From assembly GCA_907163375.1 (NCBI GenBank), contig CAJQUW010007075.1, positions 310,001-374,000 of the forward strand: 64,000 bases of DNA. The letters run 5' to 3'. The translations under genes were made by a program, and so were the position numbers. The notes below the pieces were generated by a model that was not told the DNA's origin, searched no databases, and saw only the letters and a list, made by a program, of their open reading frames with translations. This DNA comes from Prostheceraeus crozeri (taxonomy: Eukaryota > Platyhelminthes > Polycladida > Euryleptidae). Of this stretch, positions 9,264 to 21,664 are shown in pieces (the first letter of the stretch is position 1; every line of letters starts with the position of its first letter).

Positions 9264-11643
9264 GACTACGACTGTCATTACATTCATAGAAAATATGGAT
9301 AACTGACTGGAAATCATATTTTCAAATGATGTGCAACATTGAAAATATATACAAATAAGTTTACATAATTATAGAATTTTAGGTAGTCCTTAAGAGGACT
9401 GATGATCGTTTCCACGGCAAACAATGCGAAGTCAAAATTTTCTATCATAACACACAAATTGAAAGAAAAGTATCTTAAAACAATGGGCGAACGAAAATTG
9501 CAATTGTTAAACACAAATCTCGACACCGGTGAGTCACATTTTAGGTTCGTCAGGAGCAAAACCAACCAGCTTTGCATTTCGGGCGATAAGAAGATGGACA
9601 GACGTGAAAGATGCAATACAAACAGCGAGAAATTTAAAGTAGAGTAGGCCGGTCACCTCTCAAGGAGAACTGACAATCGATGGACTGTGCGCGTAACGGA
9701 GAAAAAGAGGAAAACAAAAACGAAGGTGGAGAGACGAGCTGCCCAAGATCTTCTCGAGAATTGCGATGGACAGAAGTCTGTGTTCCAGAACGAGGAGGGA
9801 GGTCATTTTCCTGAACGGATGAAAACGGCTACAGTTAACAGTAAATAATTTCCTGTATGGAGGACCCCCGTTGTAGAACAGCGGACCCTGTGACACCTAT
9901 TGCTATTACACACAACGATCGAAAAACTCTTTACCATGAAAAATTCCAAACTTTTGAAGCAAATTCATATGCTTACACCGAATATGTGTGGCACCACGAC
10001 GTAAATTTTTAGCAAAATATCCTCTCTGAAAAAGAATATTTGCAATATTTTGTTCCCTTCCAACTTGATAGTTATCCATTGATAGTTATATAGGTTGGAA
10101 ATCACGCGCATTTCGAAAGAATTACAAAATCCTCATGATATTTATCCATAAGATGACTTTGATGAATAAAATGCATAATTACCAACCATTTCGTGATACT
10201 TTCAAATCCATGATCCCGAGTGAGTAAGTGATCTTGAATGGTGAGTGATGATAGATAGCAAACGCAAATTGTTTGTAAGCATTCTAATATTGAGCGGTGC
10301 ACTGAAGTTTTGTGTAATGCATCTCAAAAAGCGATTAGGTTGATCTATCTCATTCAATTAGCACTTGCGAATCAGTAAAATGTGCATATAATAATGGTGG
10401 ATTCGGTTTACGAAAGCTCAAAATATGAATAACTTTCAACATTTATATATGCAGAGTATTCAAATGGCGAGTTTCTAACTTCATGATTCCGCTTACATGG
10501 CATAATATTGCAAAAAAGCAAAAGAACGTAAGCCGATGACCGATGATATTAGATTCTGACTGAGAGTAATAGCTGCAATTGCTCACAGAAAGTCAAGTAA
10601 ATAGGAATTTCTTGTATTGGGTTCACCCTTCCCTTAAGTTCATTTGGAGTTCTTAATGTGGCATTGTTTCATATTGGAAAGCAGGTGGGAAGGAAGAAAG
10701 AAATGAAATTGTCAAGCTATGTTTCCTTTTGCGCCCATTGATGCTGTTCTTCTGCTATCAGATGGCCGTCGAGACGGTCGTGGCTTCTTTGACGAGTCCA
10801 AACCATCCTATCGGCTGCAACACGTCTTGTTGCTGTCAGATTCATTCCGATGTTTGTCAGCGCATCTAGCAGCAAGGCTTAAATTCTATAATATAATCAT
10901 TGTTAATATATAATATTGTTATATGATATAATATATGATATATCATATATTATTGTTATATCATTGTAATATCATTGTTACTACTGTTTTGCAAAGCAAT
11001 TCAGATAAATAGTGCTCCTTTAACACTTCAATCTCATGATTCGTCGATTAAATTGCAGCTGCACATAGACTGAAACTTCCAAGAACACCAAAGACGCAAA
11101 TATAGCAATTCATTGTGCGAGCGCTTTCAAGTTGTTGCCCTCATATACAGGCTTCATTAAACGGTTAGAAGCAAGTATAAGTACAGATCAAGATGTAGTT
11201 TACAGGTACAGATAAATACAGTTTGCACTACGCTGATCACTGCGCAGCGATTTTTAAAAGCAAAGATGAAATCAGCGCATTCCTCAGACAATTGAATAGA
11301 ATAGACATACATATGCAATTCACCGTTGAGCATTCGATCAATGACTCTATTAGCTTAGAAATGATAATTAATCTTGGAAACAATAGTCTTGCTGAATATA
11401 GCTTATTAAGCCTACTAACATTAGCTTGTACATCCCGAGCAGATCGTATTGTCTCTCGCAGCATAAAACGAACACTATTATGAGTTTGAGAAATAGATCG
11501 GAGAGCTAATACAACTAATATTTGCGACCCAGGCCGGCCGTGTTTCTCTTTAGGACCGGACCCGGCTCCCACTCAGAGCAGGATGTCTTGAATTCTATTT
11601 ATGCTTTAACATTACTGGTGTGGTGTTATGTAACATTCAACGA
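9264..11643. other. SARM1 intron, no gene seen
   Basis: AT-rich sequence with scattered short open frames and no domain. The only structure seen is an AT palindrome at 10928-10953 within (ATAT)-rich sequence. Confidence 0.3.
10928..10953. repeat. Perfect 26-bp AT palindrome
   Basis: The palindrome is centred between 10940 and 10941 (core ATATATGATATATCATATAT), inside a wider run of ATAT and GTTATATCA repeats. It is probably cruciform-prone simple sequence. Confidence 0.85.
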
Positions 11644-11838
11644 GGTGCCCGTGGCACAGTGGTTAAGTGCTTGACCTAGCGACCTTTTGGTCCAGAGGTC
11701 GAGCCCCGAAGGTGTCATTGAAAGTGGGCAGGAAGGGCAATCGGACTAAAAGTACTACAACGCTCCGTAAGTCTGACTATGTTAGTACCGTCCAAGCCCC
11801 AAGTATGGGGAGTAGTGACGTAAAAGCTTTTTTTTTAT
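11644..11838 (+). mobile_element. tRNA-derived SINE copy
   Basis: It has a tRNA-like head with A box TGGCACAGTGG and B box GGTCGAGCCCC, then the family body (GTGTCATTG, GGACTAAAAGTAC, ACCGTCCAAGCCCC, GTATGGGGAGTAGTGACG). It runs into the tail of an inverted copy on its right. Confidence 0.9.
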
Positions 11839-12019
11839 TCATTACTGCTGCCCCATACTGGGGACTTATACGGTGGGGGTTCCGACTTCTCTGGAGCGCT
11901 GTGGTACTTTAAGTCCGGATGCCTTTCCTGCCGACTTCCATTGTCAGTTTTGAGGCTCGACCCCTGGACCAAAAGATCGCTAGGCCAAATACTCAACCAC
12001 TGTGCCACAGAGGCCACTC
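11839..12019 (-). mobile_element. tRNA-derived SINE copy, tail-to-tail with its neighbour
   Basis: Read on minus: head GAGTGGCCTCTGTGGCACAG, B box GGTCGAGCC, then a body with GGCATCCGGAC and CCCCAGTATGGGG. It shares a T-rich tail with the plus-strand copy at 11644-11838. Confidence 0.9.
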
Positions 12020-13637
12020 TTCACTGCTTCACAAATTAATTCACATAAATGACGCCCCTGCAACACTTCAATCCCATGATTCGCCGATTTAATTGTAGTT
12101 TCACCTAGAATGAAGCTTTCAACCTTCATTCGTGACAAGTCACGACGTTAAATCATCCCCTCTTTTTCCAAATCGCCGCAATGAAGTTTTTGCCTAGCAA
12201 ATCAAATCAATCCCGCTAGACTTGCTAGAGACAGTTTTGTCTATATTCTGATTGAGTCTCGAAACGTTTGCTTGATGACGAGTGCCTGGAAGCAAAATTA
12301 TTCCTGAATAGACGAAATGGTTTTGATATTGACAAAATTTCTATCTTTCGCACAATCTAGGAAAGTTGTTTATCCTAATACGGAAATTTAATCATCTACT
12401 CAGAAAGTCAATAATTTCAGAAGGAGAATGTTTCTGATTTATAATTACGCTCTGGATGTAACACCAAGATTATGAATCAATCTCAAGACATCTGCACAAT
12501 CTTTAGTTCTGGAGGTATAGCAAGTTAATCTCAGACACCCGTATTCTAGACGGTGTAGGGGAAGTGAAAATAACAAAATGAGCAGCACGGACCGAAATCT
12601 CCGTCTTAAATTCATTATGTAAACAATTCCATTTTCCCAATCCGTGATATGTGTATTGATAGGGAAGTGTAAATATTGTTAGATTTGTTAGTCGGTGCAA
12701 TGAGAACCCCTTCACTACTTCGATAATGCTAAAATGCTTTGTCTAAACGTGATTTAAATATCACGGTAAAAGAACAGTTGCGAATTTAATTTCAACCAAA
12801 CAGGAACTAATGATAGCATGGATTTCAATTCAAGATCTCAGTATAATCTATTATTCCATTTTGCATACACGCATTTCATGCGACATTCCAATAATTTCTC
12901 TAAACTACAGGTTTACGAAGGGTGTAATAAATTCATCCCCACCATATTCCTTTGAATTTCAAAGTCATCTGGCCTTGTTAATAGAAAGAGTAGAGTAGTT
13001 TGTATTACTGATGTGCGGTTATAACCGTTCCGTGCAGAAACTGGTTCTGGCTGCCGGACCAATACAATGAAAATTGAGCGCATTCAATACTCGTACATTG
13101 AAAGTCTCCCCGTAACCAAACGACAGATCCGCTCTTGCAAAGGCTAAAACACAAATGCTCTTATGCGAGAATTGCATGCGAAAATTTCCAAGTCCTAGAA
13201 CTAGAGATATCGCAATATAGGCCAAACAGATTGCCAACGAATGATAATTACCGCATGACTCAACAATAGTTAAGAGTGTTAAAGTGCATTCGAAAGGAAG
13301 TGTCCCTTTCTAGGCCTAAGTGTCGTCGAATTCTGACTTGAATAAATACTAATGAGGCAGTTGCTGAGGTCATCTCGGTTGATATCGATACAAGCCGCGT
13401 GACAGTTTGCAACATAATTTCAATTAACGCTATCAGGTTTCATTAAATGCATTAGATACTTACACAAGTTTCAAAGGGTAAAGTCGACAACAAATTGAGA
13501 TGTCGTAGTTTTCTTTTTTATTTATAACCGCTTGACACACGTGACAATAATAGACATCTGATCAACTGAACGAAAAGATTCATTCACAGGACAAAAAGAA
13601 TTTCGTGTAATTCGATTGCCGATACCAATATGATATA
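12020..13637. other. SARM1 intron, no gene seen
   Basis: AT-rich, with no domain-bearing frame and no repeat recognised. Confidence 0.3.
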
Positions 13638-14205
13638 CAGGGTGACTCACAAGTCTTAATCGGGTTTCAAATTCAGATTTCTCAGCAAGCATTTACACTA
13701 TGAACGTAATTTTTCGTTTATGCTGTAGTTGAAGAACCAGAATTTCCAAGAAGACTTGCATTTCATATATGCTGGAAATGAGCTCTGTTCATTTCGGTAC
13801 AAAGAATGACCTGTTTTTTTTAAGTTTTCAAAAGTCTTAGTGACTGTGACCTGCGTCACGGATTGGACTGCTTCAGCAATTTTCATTCGCAGCTCTGTGT
13901 TGTTCGTTGGCCTATTCTTATGCACCATTTTCTTGATATGACCCCACAAAAAAATCAAGAGGCGTCAGATCTGTGATCCTAGTTGGCCAGTTGATCTAAT
14001 GGCCGGTGACCGTTTTGACCAATCCATCGATTAGGGAATTGGATGTTGAGAAATTCTCTGACTTTCAGACCCCAATGAGGAATGAGGCGGTGCGGCATCT
14101 TGTTGAAAAAAATCGTCGAAAATCGTCGTAATCTCTTTAGTTCCCGATAAAAAATAATCGTTCAACATCTCAAGTCTTTGGTCACTGTTCATTCAAAGGA
14201 GCAAG
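13638..14205 (-). pseudogene. Decayed mariner-type transposase copy
   Basis: The left end CAGGGTGACTCAC follows TA at 13636-13637. Minus-strand frames carry a second-Asp-like block (QQDAAPPH), PNRWIG, and WPTRITDLTPLDFF followed, in a shifted frame, by LWGHIKKMVHKNRP. This is the same motif order as the transposase at 6126-7165, so it is a distant relative. An internal stop and at least two frame changes are visible, and the N-terminal half and the right terminal repeat were not found. The right boundary is approximate. Confidence 0.75.
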
Positions 14206-16557
14206 GTCCTATATTGATACCGATATCAAGATTAATAGGGCCTACTAGATGACATAGGACAATATACGACAAGGTCATTGACAGCCTGTTTTCTTGCTTG
14301 CTTCTGTGCTTCATCTGTATGCATCGATTATCGTCAAATTGCATCGTTGTAGCCTCAGTCCAGCGTTGCACCTGAAGGAGAGCTGGCCGAAACATGTTGT
14401 GCCAATTAAATTCAAAATCAAATGAGGCCTTTCATTTTATTTATAAAATTTGAAGGGATCAAGCTTTTTTCATGAAAACATTATACAGCGGCTTAATAAG
14501 TGAGATAAATTAAGGGTTTGCGTGCATACTTTTTCATTTTACGTCCATTATCCATTCCTAGTAGGGGAGGACAGTGTTCCCAATGGATTTTCTACAAAAA
14601 TCATTAATTAAATATTCTGTGAGGCCATCCATAAAGGAAGTCCGTACAATATTGGCATTTTTTGACTCCCCCCACCTCAGGACATCCTCATTTCACGAAA
14701 CTTTCCATTCATTTGCTGACTGCTATTTGTACAATAGAAACAAATAAACGAATATATATTGCATTATTATTATCAATTGCATGCTTGCTTAAGTTACCAA
14801 TGGGTATTCAGCAAATACAGAACAATTCATTGTAAAAAAAAAATAGACATTTTTAATTATTAGCAGGCCTATACAGCAATTATAGTTTCCTACAATTCTC
14901 AAATTCTAAGATCTAATTTTATTATCTGCTAATTTTTTATGCGTGAAAATTGTCACTTATCTAATAATTTAATAAATTAATTAAAAATAGCAAATTAATT
15001 TTTATAAATTAATCTAACTTTATATATGCAATTAACGTTTTTAATAAATATACGTGTGCATATAGTATACAACTACTCATCTGATCGTCTAAGTGAAAAT
15101 ATAGAAGGATAGCATAGATGAAATGTAGGATGGCAAAAGAATGGACAGATTCCTGATAATCTCATTGACACAGTTGTTTTATTCCAACAATGTATTTTTT
15201 GCCGTAGATCGAAGCTAACTCAGCAGCCTTCACTATTCTATCATAAATGTAAGCGCTTAAGTTTGCGGGAGCGTCCACATTTTCCTTGGCCATCCCTCCA
15301 TGCACGTCCGCAAATGTCTGCATTTATAAACGCTGCGGACGTCCCTTATGAATGGTCCCTACGTAAAGTTAGTGCATGCGCATCAACTTAATCGACGTAT
15401 AATCATAGCTCATAGATTTCCAAGCTCATAGCAAATTCAGCAAGCGATAATCAACAAAAAACGAGAGGGGAGCAAACAAAATTTTGCAGGTGGCCCCCTC
15501 CTCACACGGCACTACAAGTTTGATAATGAAACTTGTAGCTTCTAGGCAAATCATGATGACAATTTGCATAATCCTTGGAGACTTGACAAAGTTGGTTGAT
15601 TCAATTTGCTTTCTGTTTTGTACTTGTCTTTATCCTTTCTATTTGATCTACGTCCTAATGTGCATGCTTCGCTTCGAAAGATCAGATAAACTGATGACGT
15701 TTACATTAATCAGAGATTAATCGCAGCATTATTATCAACATAATTATTGTAAATTCTGAATATAAAAGCCATCAGTTGACCTGAATAAGAACTAGTGATA
15801 TACTTTCACTTTCCTCCAACTCAATTAGATATTATGAAGCAAATCAGTGCACAGTTGACCATTGTTGTACCGGATATACATGTACCTATCATACCCCTGA
15901 TTGCGTGGTCTAATGGATTGATGGCAATTCGTTTATTCCATTGGGATATTTATTGTGAATGGTTTAGGATTGGGAACCCAATGAAAATTCTCATTGGGAT
16001 TGGGAAAAATGCCATCCCAAGGGCAAGCGTTGTATCCAGTGGAACACTATTATCTAGAATGCTTATGTAACATTATTGAACATTTCTATATCTGCTCGCA
16101 GTCAGAGTAATCAAAAATTCATGATTTTCTATGTCAACTCATTGATTAAGATTTTTAACATTTAACGAAAAGAAACCATCTAACATTGTTATTTTCAAAA
16201 TCACCTTCAACTTAATATTCAATCAGAGCTAAATATTTGCATCATCCTAGCATTTGTACGGGCTACGGAGACGTACCACAGGGAATAGCGCATAAGACGA
16301 GGACAACAAGCTAACAATACATCAGCGGTCCTGGTCAGCGCAGAAGCAAAAGAAAATTTTTGACTTTCTTGTGTAATACCTCTTTGCTGACTAAAAATGT
16401 AGAATTCGCTCGTTCCACATTTTCAATGTCGTAAAGATATTTCAATATTGCTACATTGAATATGATGTGTAGAAACTAGAAACTACTCTCAAATTCGTTA
16501 AATAAAAAGAAACCTCGGAGATTATGCTGATGGTTCCGGAATGACGTCAACCATTGA
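14206..16557. other. SARM1 intron, no gene seen
   Basis: AT-rich, including a run very poor in G+C at about 14740-15060. Open frames at 15484-15720 and 15795-16070 have no domain or splice support. Confidence 0.3.
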
Positions 16558-16759
16558 GTGCCGTCCCCGTGGCACGATGGTTAAGTGCATAGCCTGGCGA
16601 TCTTTTGGTTCAGAGGTCGAGCCCCGAAGGTGTCATTAGAAGTCGACAGGATGGGCATCCGGACTAAATGTGTCACAACGCTCCCGAAAAATCTGACTAT
16701 ATCAGCACCGTCCAAGTCCCCAATCGGAGGGAGCAGTGACGTTAAAGCTTCATTTTAGT
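16558..16759 (+). mobile_element. tRNA-derived SINE copy
   Basis: Head with GTGGCACGATGG and B box GGTCGAGCCCC, a family body ending in AGTGACGTTAAAGCTTC, then a TTTTAG tail. It abuts the inverted-repeat element at 16760, so the latter may have used the SINE tail as a target, or the reverse. Confidence 0.9.
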
Positions 16760-17549
16760 AATTGAGTAAGTATGTAGTAGGTAGAGTGCCGACTCAAATA
16801 TTTGTCTGCATACAGTGAAAATCTTCATAACAAAAGATTCAGTTTTTTGAGGAGATTACGTTCCTGCGGTCTAAAAAATATTTGATCACTTTTCAAAAAG
16901 CTAAATTTTTGCAAATCATTCCTGTGTTATATACTAGAGAAGTGGACATACTATGTAAATAGCAGACCCACTTAATTAAGCGGAAATTGAGCTGATTATC
17001 ACGGAAACTTCATGAGCCACGTCATAATGCAAGTCTTCAGGGAAAAGTTGAGATCTAATTGTAGGGTAGTTCTAATCCTGACTGAAATTTCAAGTTTTTG
17101 ATTCAATTTTGATCGGCATAATTTTATGATTCACTAAATCTATGTCACATTTCTTGAATCTGAAGAGAAATATGGACCCATGTGCATATTTTGAAGTTAA
17201 TAATGATGATTGTCTTAGATTATGATATTTGTTCTTTCTTTCAGTGGTCTAGTCTGTGTTCTGATCGCGATTAAGAAAATACTTTGATTAGTAAGACTGA
17301 GCATTAAAATAGTAATCGCTAATCGCTAATTTAACGAACATTGCCTCTCAAAGGTTGTCATGATACGGAGGCATTGCTATCATGATCAGTCAATTCCGTG
17401 TACGTTTCTTTAAAAGTGTAGAACTTCGCATATCTCACATGTGGTGCTTGGTCTCAACTCGCGTTCATTTAAAAAAAATCGAAAGTGGATACACATTGAG
17501 GATTTAATTAATACTGAGTTGCCACTCTACCTAATATACTTACTCTATG
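16760..17549 (-). mobile_element. Unclassified inverted-repeat element, copy B
   Basis: Inverted copy of 946-1712, similar over its whole length with small indels. The terminal repeats GAGTAAGTAT...GTAGGTAGAGTG (left) and the reverse complement of GAGTAAGTATATTAGGTAG (right) are clearer here than in copy A. There is no coding capacity. Confidence 0.65.
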
Positions 17550-19704
17550 ACGTCTACTTTTCGGCCATTTTGGCCATCCCGTCATTACTTCCATTCAATT
17601 TGCACACACTGCCTTGTCACGCGCTCTAGTTTTGTTTTCTGATGAATATAAGAATCGATTGTGAAGGTTCTGAGTTGGATTCAGTGCTACAACTCTCGCC
17701 GTAGAAGTCACGCACATCGACCGCTTCAATGAATTTGCTTAACACTCTTCAAATTATCCCACTGGCGTCAATAGACAATCGGAACGTAATGTACTGTGCG
17801 TACTACGGCTGCAAAGATCTCCCTGATAATATTGCGATCAACGTTCCTATTCTATTGGCAAATCGCCAAAGTGTCTTTTACTCACTGCATAATGCAGACA
17901 ACAGTTCTCAAAAAGATAGTCAAGATGGAGAATGTCGGATGCGTGGTTAACTGACAGAGCTTTTGGATACGGTACTTGTGATTCTTGCAGTTGCATGCAG
18001 TGAGTCCCTTCAGCTTTATGAAAGGATGAATCAATCGTTAATTTAGTAAACAATAATAAAAAAGTTATTATTGTGTAGGAAAAAAGGAATTACAGGTACC
18101 GCAGAAATCTTGCACTAGGAACAAAATGATACAAGATTTTTTTCACATTTTTGTAGTTGTTCTAAAAGGAAATATTTTACAAAATGAAGTCAATCTGGCT
18201 GAGAAAAACTTGAACTCATTGAGTGAACATGATGAAAAAAATAAAAATGAATATAAAATAAAGTCTTATAGATATGCAACAATTGTAACAGACAATCAAT
18301 AAAAAATCAAGTCAGCAAAAAATCGAGCCGATAACAAAAAGTATTTGACGTCGCGATTCTCTTACTAAGTGCTTACTGTAAGCAGCTCTTTCTAGGTGTT
18401 TGATTTTAATTTTAATTTTGTCGCCTCGTGCAATGCGCTCACCGCTATTATAAACTATTATTATAATTCGGGTGAACTTCGGTTTTGAAATTTATTGTTC
18501 GCATACCAACGTCCGGACAAGGTAACCCATGTAAAACTTGCGATAATGGAATTGACTTCGCTCACCAGATAATTAAATTGAAATTAGTCTGGAAAATTTC
18601 ATTAAGCTTTAAAACTTTGCCTGCATTTCAAAATCTTGTAGATGAATCTATGAGATCATGATTTCATTCCCAAGCAATTCGTTAGTTCAGCATAAATCAC
18701 AATTAAAGTATGGCGTGATCGCTTTGCAATTCGGAATGAATACCAACTGAAATTTCTGATCGCTGACTTAATCTTTCAAATGTCGGGAAGTGATTATCTT
18801 TTCTCTTTCAACTTGGCCTCACACTGTATTCTATTTCATAATCGAAACCGCTGCAATGTGGTGATTAGCAGAAGGAGAGGTTCATCAAAATGAATTGTTG
18901 AGAACAGAGTTCGACTACGCGACCTCAAGAGGAAGATGCTGTTCAAGGACGGCATTTGAACTTGTTGTGGAAAGTGAGTACGTGAATAAAATTGCGAGCA
19001 TTGCACTGTTAAAAAATCACCTCCTCATAAGCTTCTCACTGAGTGGAATAGGGAAGATCCAGCAGCTCAGAGTTGAACCTCTTCGCATGAAGCATGAGAA
19101 AAAGCAGGAGGACCTTTTGTTTCTTGAAACTGCAATGTTCACAATGAAATGTTTCTGTGAGTTAGCATTGAGCCCCCGACCTTCGGATCGCTGGATTATG
19201 TTTATGCCATGGGACTACAAGCTAGCGCAAGATAGGTAATTAACATAGCACTGGCAATTAAAACAGGTCTAGTGGTTGAAAGATCAAATGGCGTAGAGAC
19301 ATTGATTGCTTAGCGTCCGGGAGACATGAGATCAACGCAACACTTATAAAAAAAGATATATTGTGCGTACTTTTGCCTAAGTGCTCAGCATCAGTGCGAC
19401 TCAATGGTTTCCTGGCTCAGAGGAAACATAACTGAGCGTCACTATATGCAGCGAGATTTGTGGGGACTTTTTTAGTCATGCAATAATTATCAATTAAGTC
19501 TAAGTAGTCTAAGTAGTAAAACGTACAAATATATTTTTAAGTATTCAAACAGCTGAATTCAAAAGTTTGTGATGGAATGACAGGATCACAAAAGAATTTG
19601 AAATTAACACATTTTTGCATTATCTAGTTATGATAAAAAGGATGACAAAAAACAAAAATTCAGTAGAACACAGCCCTCATGTAAATAATGCCCATTTCAG
19701 CACC
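17550..19704. other. SARM1 intron, no gene seen
   Basis: AT-rich. The open frame at 18895-19239 (plus) has no recognised domain and no convincing splice or codon signal, so I leave it unannotated. Confidence 0.3.
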
Positions 19705-19706
19705 TT

Positions 19707-19786
<80 letters not shown>

Positions 19787-19787
19787 T
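19705..19787. repeat. Compound microsatellite (TG)n(GA)n
   Basis: About 13 TG units run directly into about 27 GA units with one interruption. Confidence 0.98.
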
Positions 19788-19944
19788 GTGAAATGAAAAG
19801 AGAGAGTAGAATAACAAATTAATAGTCTCTTTTACCAGCTAACTCGCCCTACAGCAAAACATTTCCATTAACAAGATGATTTTTGCAATCGATTGAAGAT
19901 GGCTTGGCAAGTCATTCATTTTTAAACAAGGTTGAGGATGAGTC

Positions 19945-20091
19945 AAGGTTTTGTTGTTGTGTTGATTTAATCAGAGACATAATAAATTTCGGCTACTACT
20001 CAGCGACCATCATCAGATAGCAGAATTAAAAAATGGCTATCTCGAGCTGTGTTAATGTCGTTAATCAAATTATTACAACAACAAAACCTCA
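19945..20091 (-). mobile_element. Small Penelope-like terminus with hammerhead-like core
   Basis: Inverted arms of about 35 bp (19945-19980 and 20055-20091, both with GGTTTTGTTGTTGT) flank a minus-strand motif CTGATGATGG...AGTAGCCGAAATTT (20016-19984). CTGATGA followed by an imperfect stem and GAAA is the layout of Penelope-type hammerheads. No coding remnant is present. It could instead be an unrelated foldback repeat. Confidence 0.4.
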
Positions 20092-20690
20092 ACCACTTTT
20101 AAGAATTTTGGAATATTTGTCCTGATAGCATTCGTAAAGATTGCGGAGTGCCATTTCACCTGGATGCAGAATAGAAAGATGTCCTCTGATTTGAGTAAGT
20201 CAAGCGACATCCTTCTATCCTGATTGCATTAAATAGAGGCAGGCAGCTGCGTACCTTTTGAAATGATCGTTTTGGATGGTGTAACCTCTTGATCTCTCAA
20301 TCCTAACGAGATGCACCGTTCTTGTCAAGTTCGATTGAAAACAAGTCCATTTCTACACCTTTTGTCTAACCTCAAGTGAAAGTAAGGAAAGATGCACTTG
20401 AAGTTGAATCTTCCTCTATCGCAAAATTGTCAGCCCTCATTAGGGCATTTTATCATTATCTCTGCTAATGTCTGTGTTTATTTCGCACGGTGAAAGGTAT
20501 TCAAGATGCGAACACGAGATACATCGAAATGACGTTCGATTGCCATTGCAGAAATTGTACTTCACGCAACATCTCGGTATAATAAAATTCACTTACACCT
20601 TGTGAATTTAAAGTATGATTTTCAGAAGTAGCAAACTTTAAGTGCAAATGTGGTGTGTGAAAGGAATGCGTGTTGATGACCTGAGTATGA
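20092..20690. other. SARM1 intron, no gene seen
   Basis: No recognised feature. The 3' edge may hold the acceptor of the candidate exon that follows. Confidence 0.3.
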
Positions 20691-21092
20691 AGAGAGGTTT
20701 TGGAAATTGATGGGAATGGATTCTTGCCTGAGAAAGCGGGTCGACGATTACAAATGATGAATGTAGACCGGGAGCAACGACAAAAGCTCTCATCCGACAG
20801 ACTGATCCAGAACGGAGATTCTAATGTAGACAGCAGAGATTGGATCAATGATTTCTGCGAGGCATGGAATATCGGCTACCGACGTCTCATCGGTTATTTC
20901 CACCCCTCGATGAATACCAGCATAAAATCGATCCAAAATGAAGAGACACTATCCCTAAGAGACTTTGTGAACAACGAGCGTGGAAATCTTCATACGAAGA
21001 AAGTGAAAAAATCAATATCTGACCTTCAAGAAAGACTTAGAAATCTGTGCGAGAAACATCAAGACGCTACAAAAAAACCCCCGAACTTTTGA
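20691..21092 (+). CDS. Unrecognised open frame, possible terminal exon of a nested gene or a retrocopy
   Basis: A frame open from 20691 runs to a stop at 21090-21092. No ATG lies near its start, so it would have to be a 3' exon; an AG lies just upstream. The peptide is hydrophilic with non-repetitive composition (SRDWINDFCEAWNIGYRRL in the middle, KKVKKSISDLQERLRNLCEK near the end, which could be a helix). A polyadenylation-type AATAAA lies at about 21134, some 40 bp after the stop. I do not recognise the family. It is the most gene-like unassigned frame in the SARM1 introns but could be chance. Confidence 0.35.
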   Translation, partial: REVLEIDGNGFLPEKAGRRLQMMNVDREQRQKLSSDRLIQNGDSNVDSRDWINDFCEAWNIGYRRLIGYFHPSMNTSIKSIQNEETLSLRDFVNNERGNLHTKKVKKSISDLQERLRNLCEKHQDATKKPPNF

Positions 21093-21209
21093 TTCAATAG
21101 GCAATTGCATTCGCCTGCATGTGATTTATCTAATAAAACTAAATTGTGAGTTAACTGAATCCTTGCAGTAAACTGGTGAATTCATTTTGCACATATAATA
21201 CGTTTGCGA

Positions 21210-21664
21210 CAGGGATTGTAGCGCTTAACCGCTTAATCGGTTAAACTATCCTTAACCGGTTAATTTACGTGAACCGATTAACCGCGGTTAAATAGAAATA
21301 TTCATCTTTTATGAAAATTCAACTTTGTTCTTGCTTCACTAACATTAAAATATTGTTTTAATCAAAAACTACATGTTCTTCGAATCCGATTTATAACTAT
21401 AAAAGAAAAGTACATGACGAATTTTCGCAAAATATTATTTTGATTAAAAAGTTTTCTAATGGATAAGCAGGCCTACGTACATGTAAATGGATGTTTGACG
21501 ATAATTCGCTCGATTAGTAAGTAAATACTTCTCACGCTCTAACGTGAAGCATAGTTAAGTTTTTTGACTGATTTTGGCATATTTGATCGATTAACCGGTT
21601 AATCTGTATTTTGTATTGTGACGGCTAACCGGTAAAGCGAAAATTTGAACCGCTGCAATCCCTG
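21210..21664. mobile_element. Non-autonomous hAT-type element (455 bp)
   Basis: The ends are CAGGGATTGTAGCG (left) and the reverse complement of CAGGGATTGCAGCG (right). The flanking octamers GTTTGCGA (21202-21209) and GTTTATGA (21665-21672) match at 6 of 8 positions. The subterminal regions are rich in the palindromic word TTAACCGGTTAA. There is no coding region. Confidence 0.82.

Noticed and set aside
18895-19239. A 114-codon plus-strand frame as a gene
   Set aside because: No domain, no splice or polyadenylation context, composition as expected by chance.
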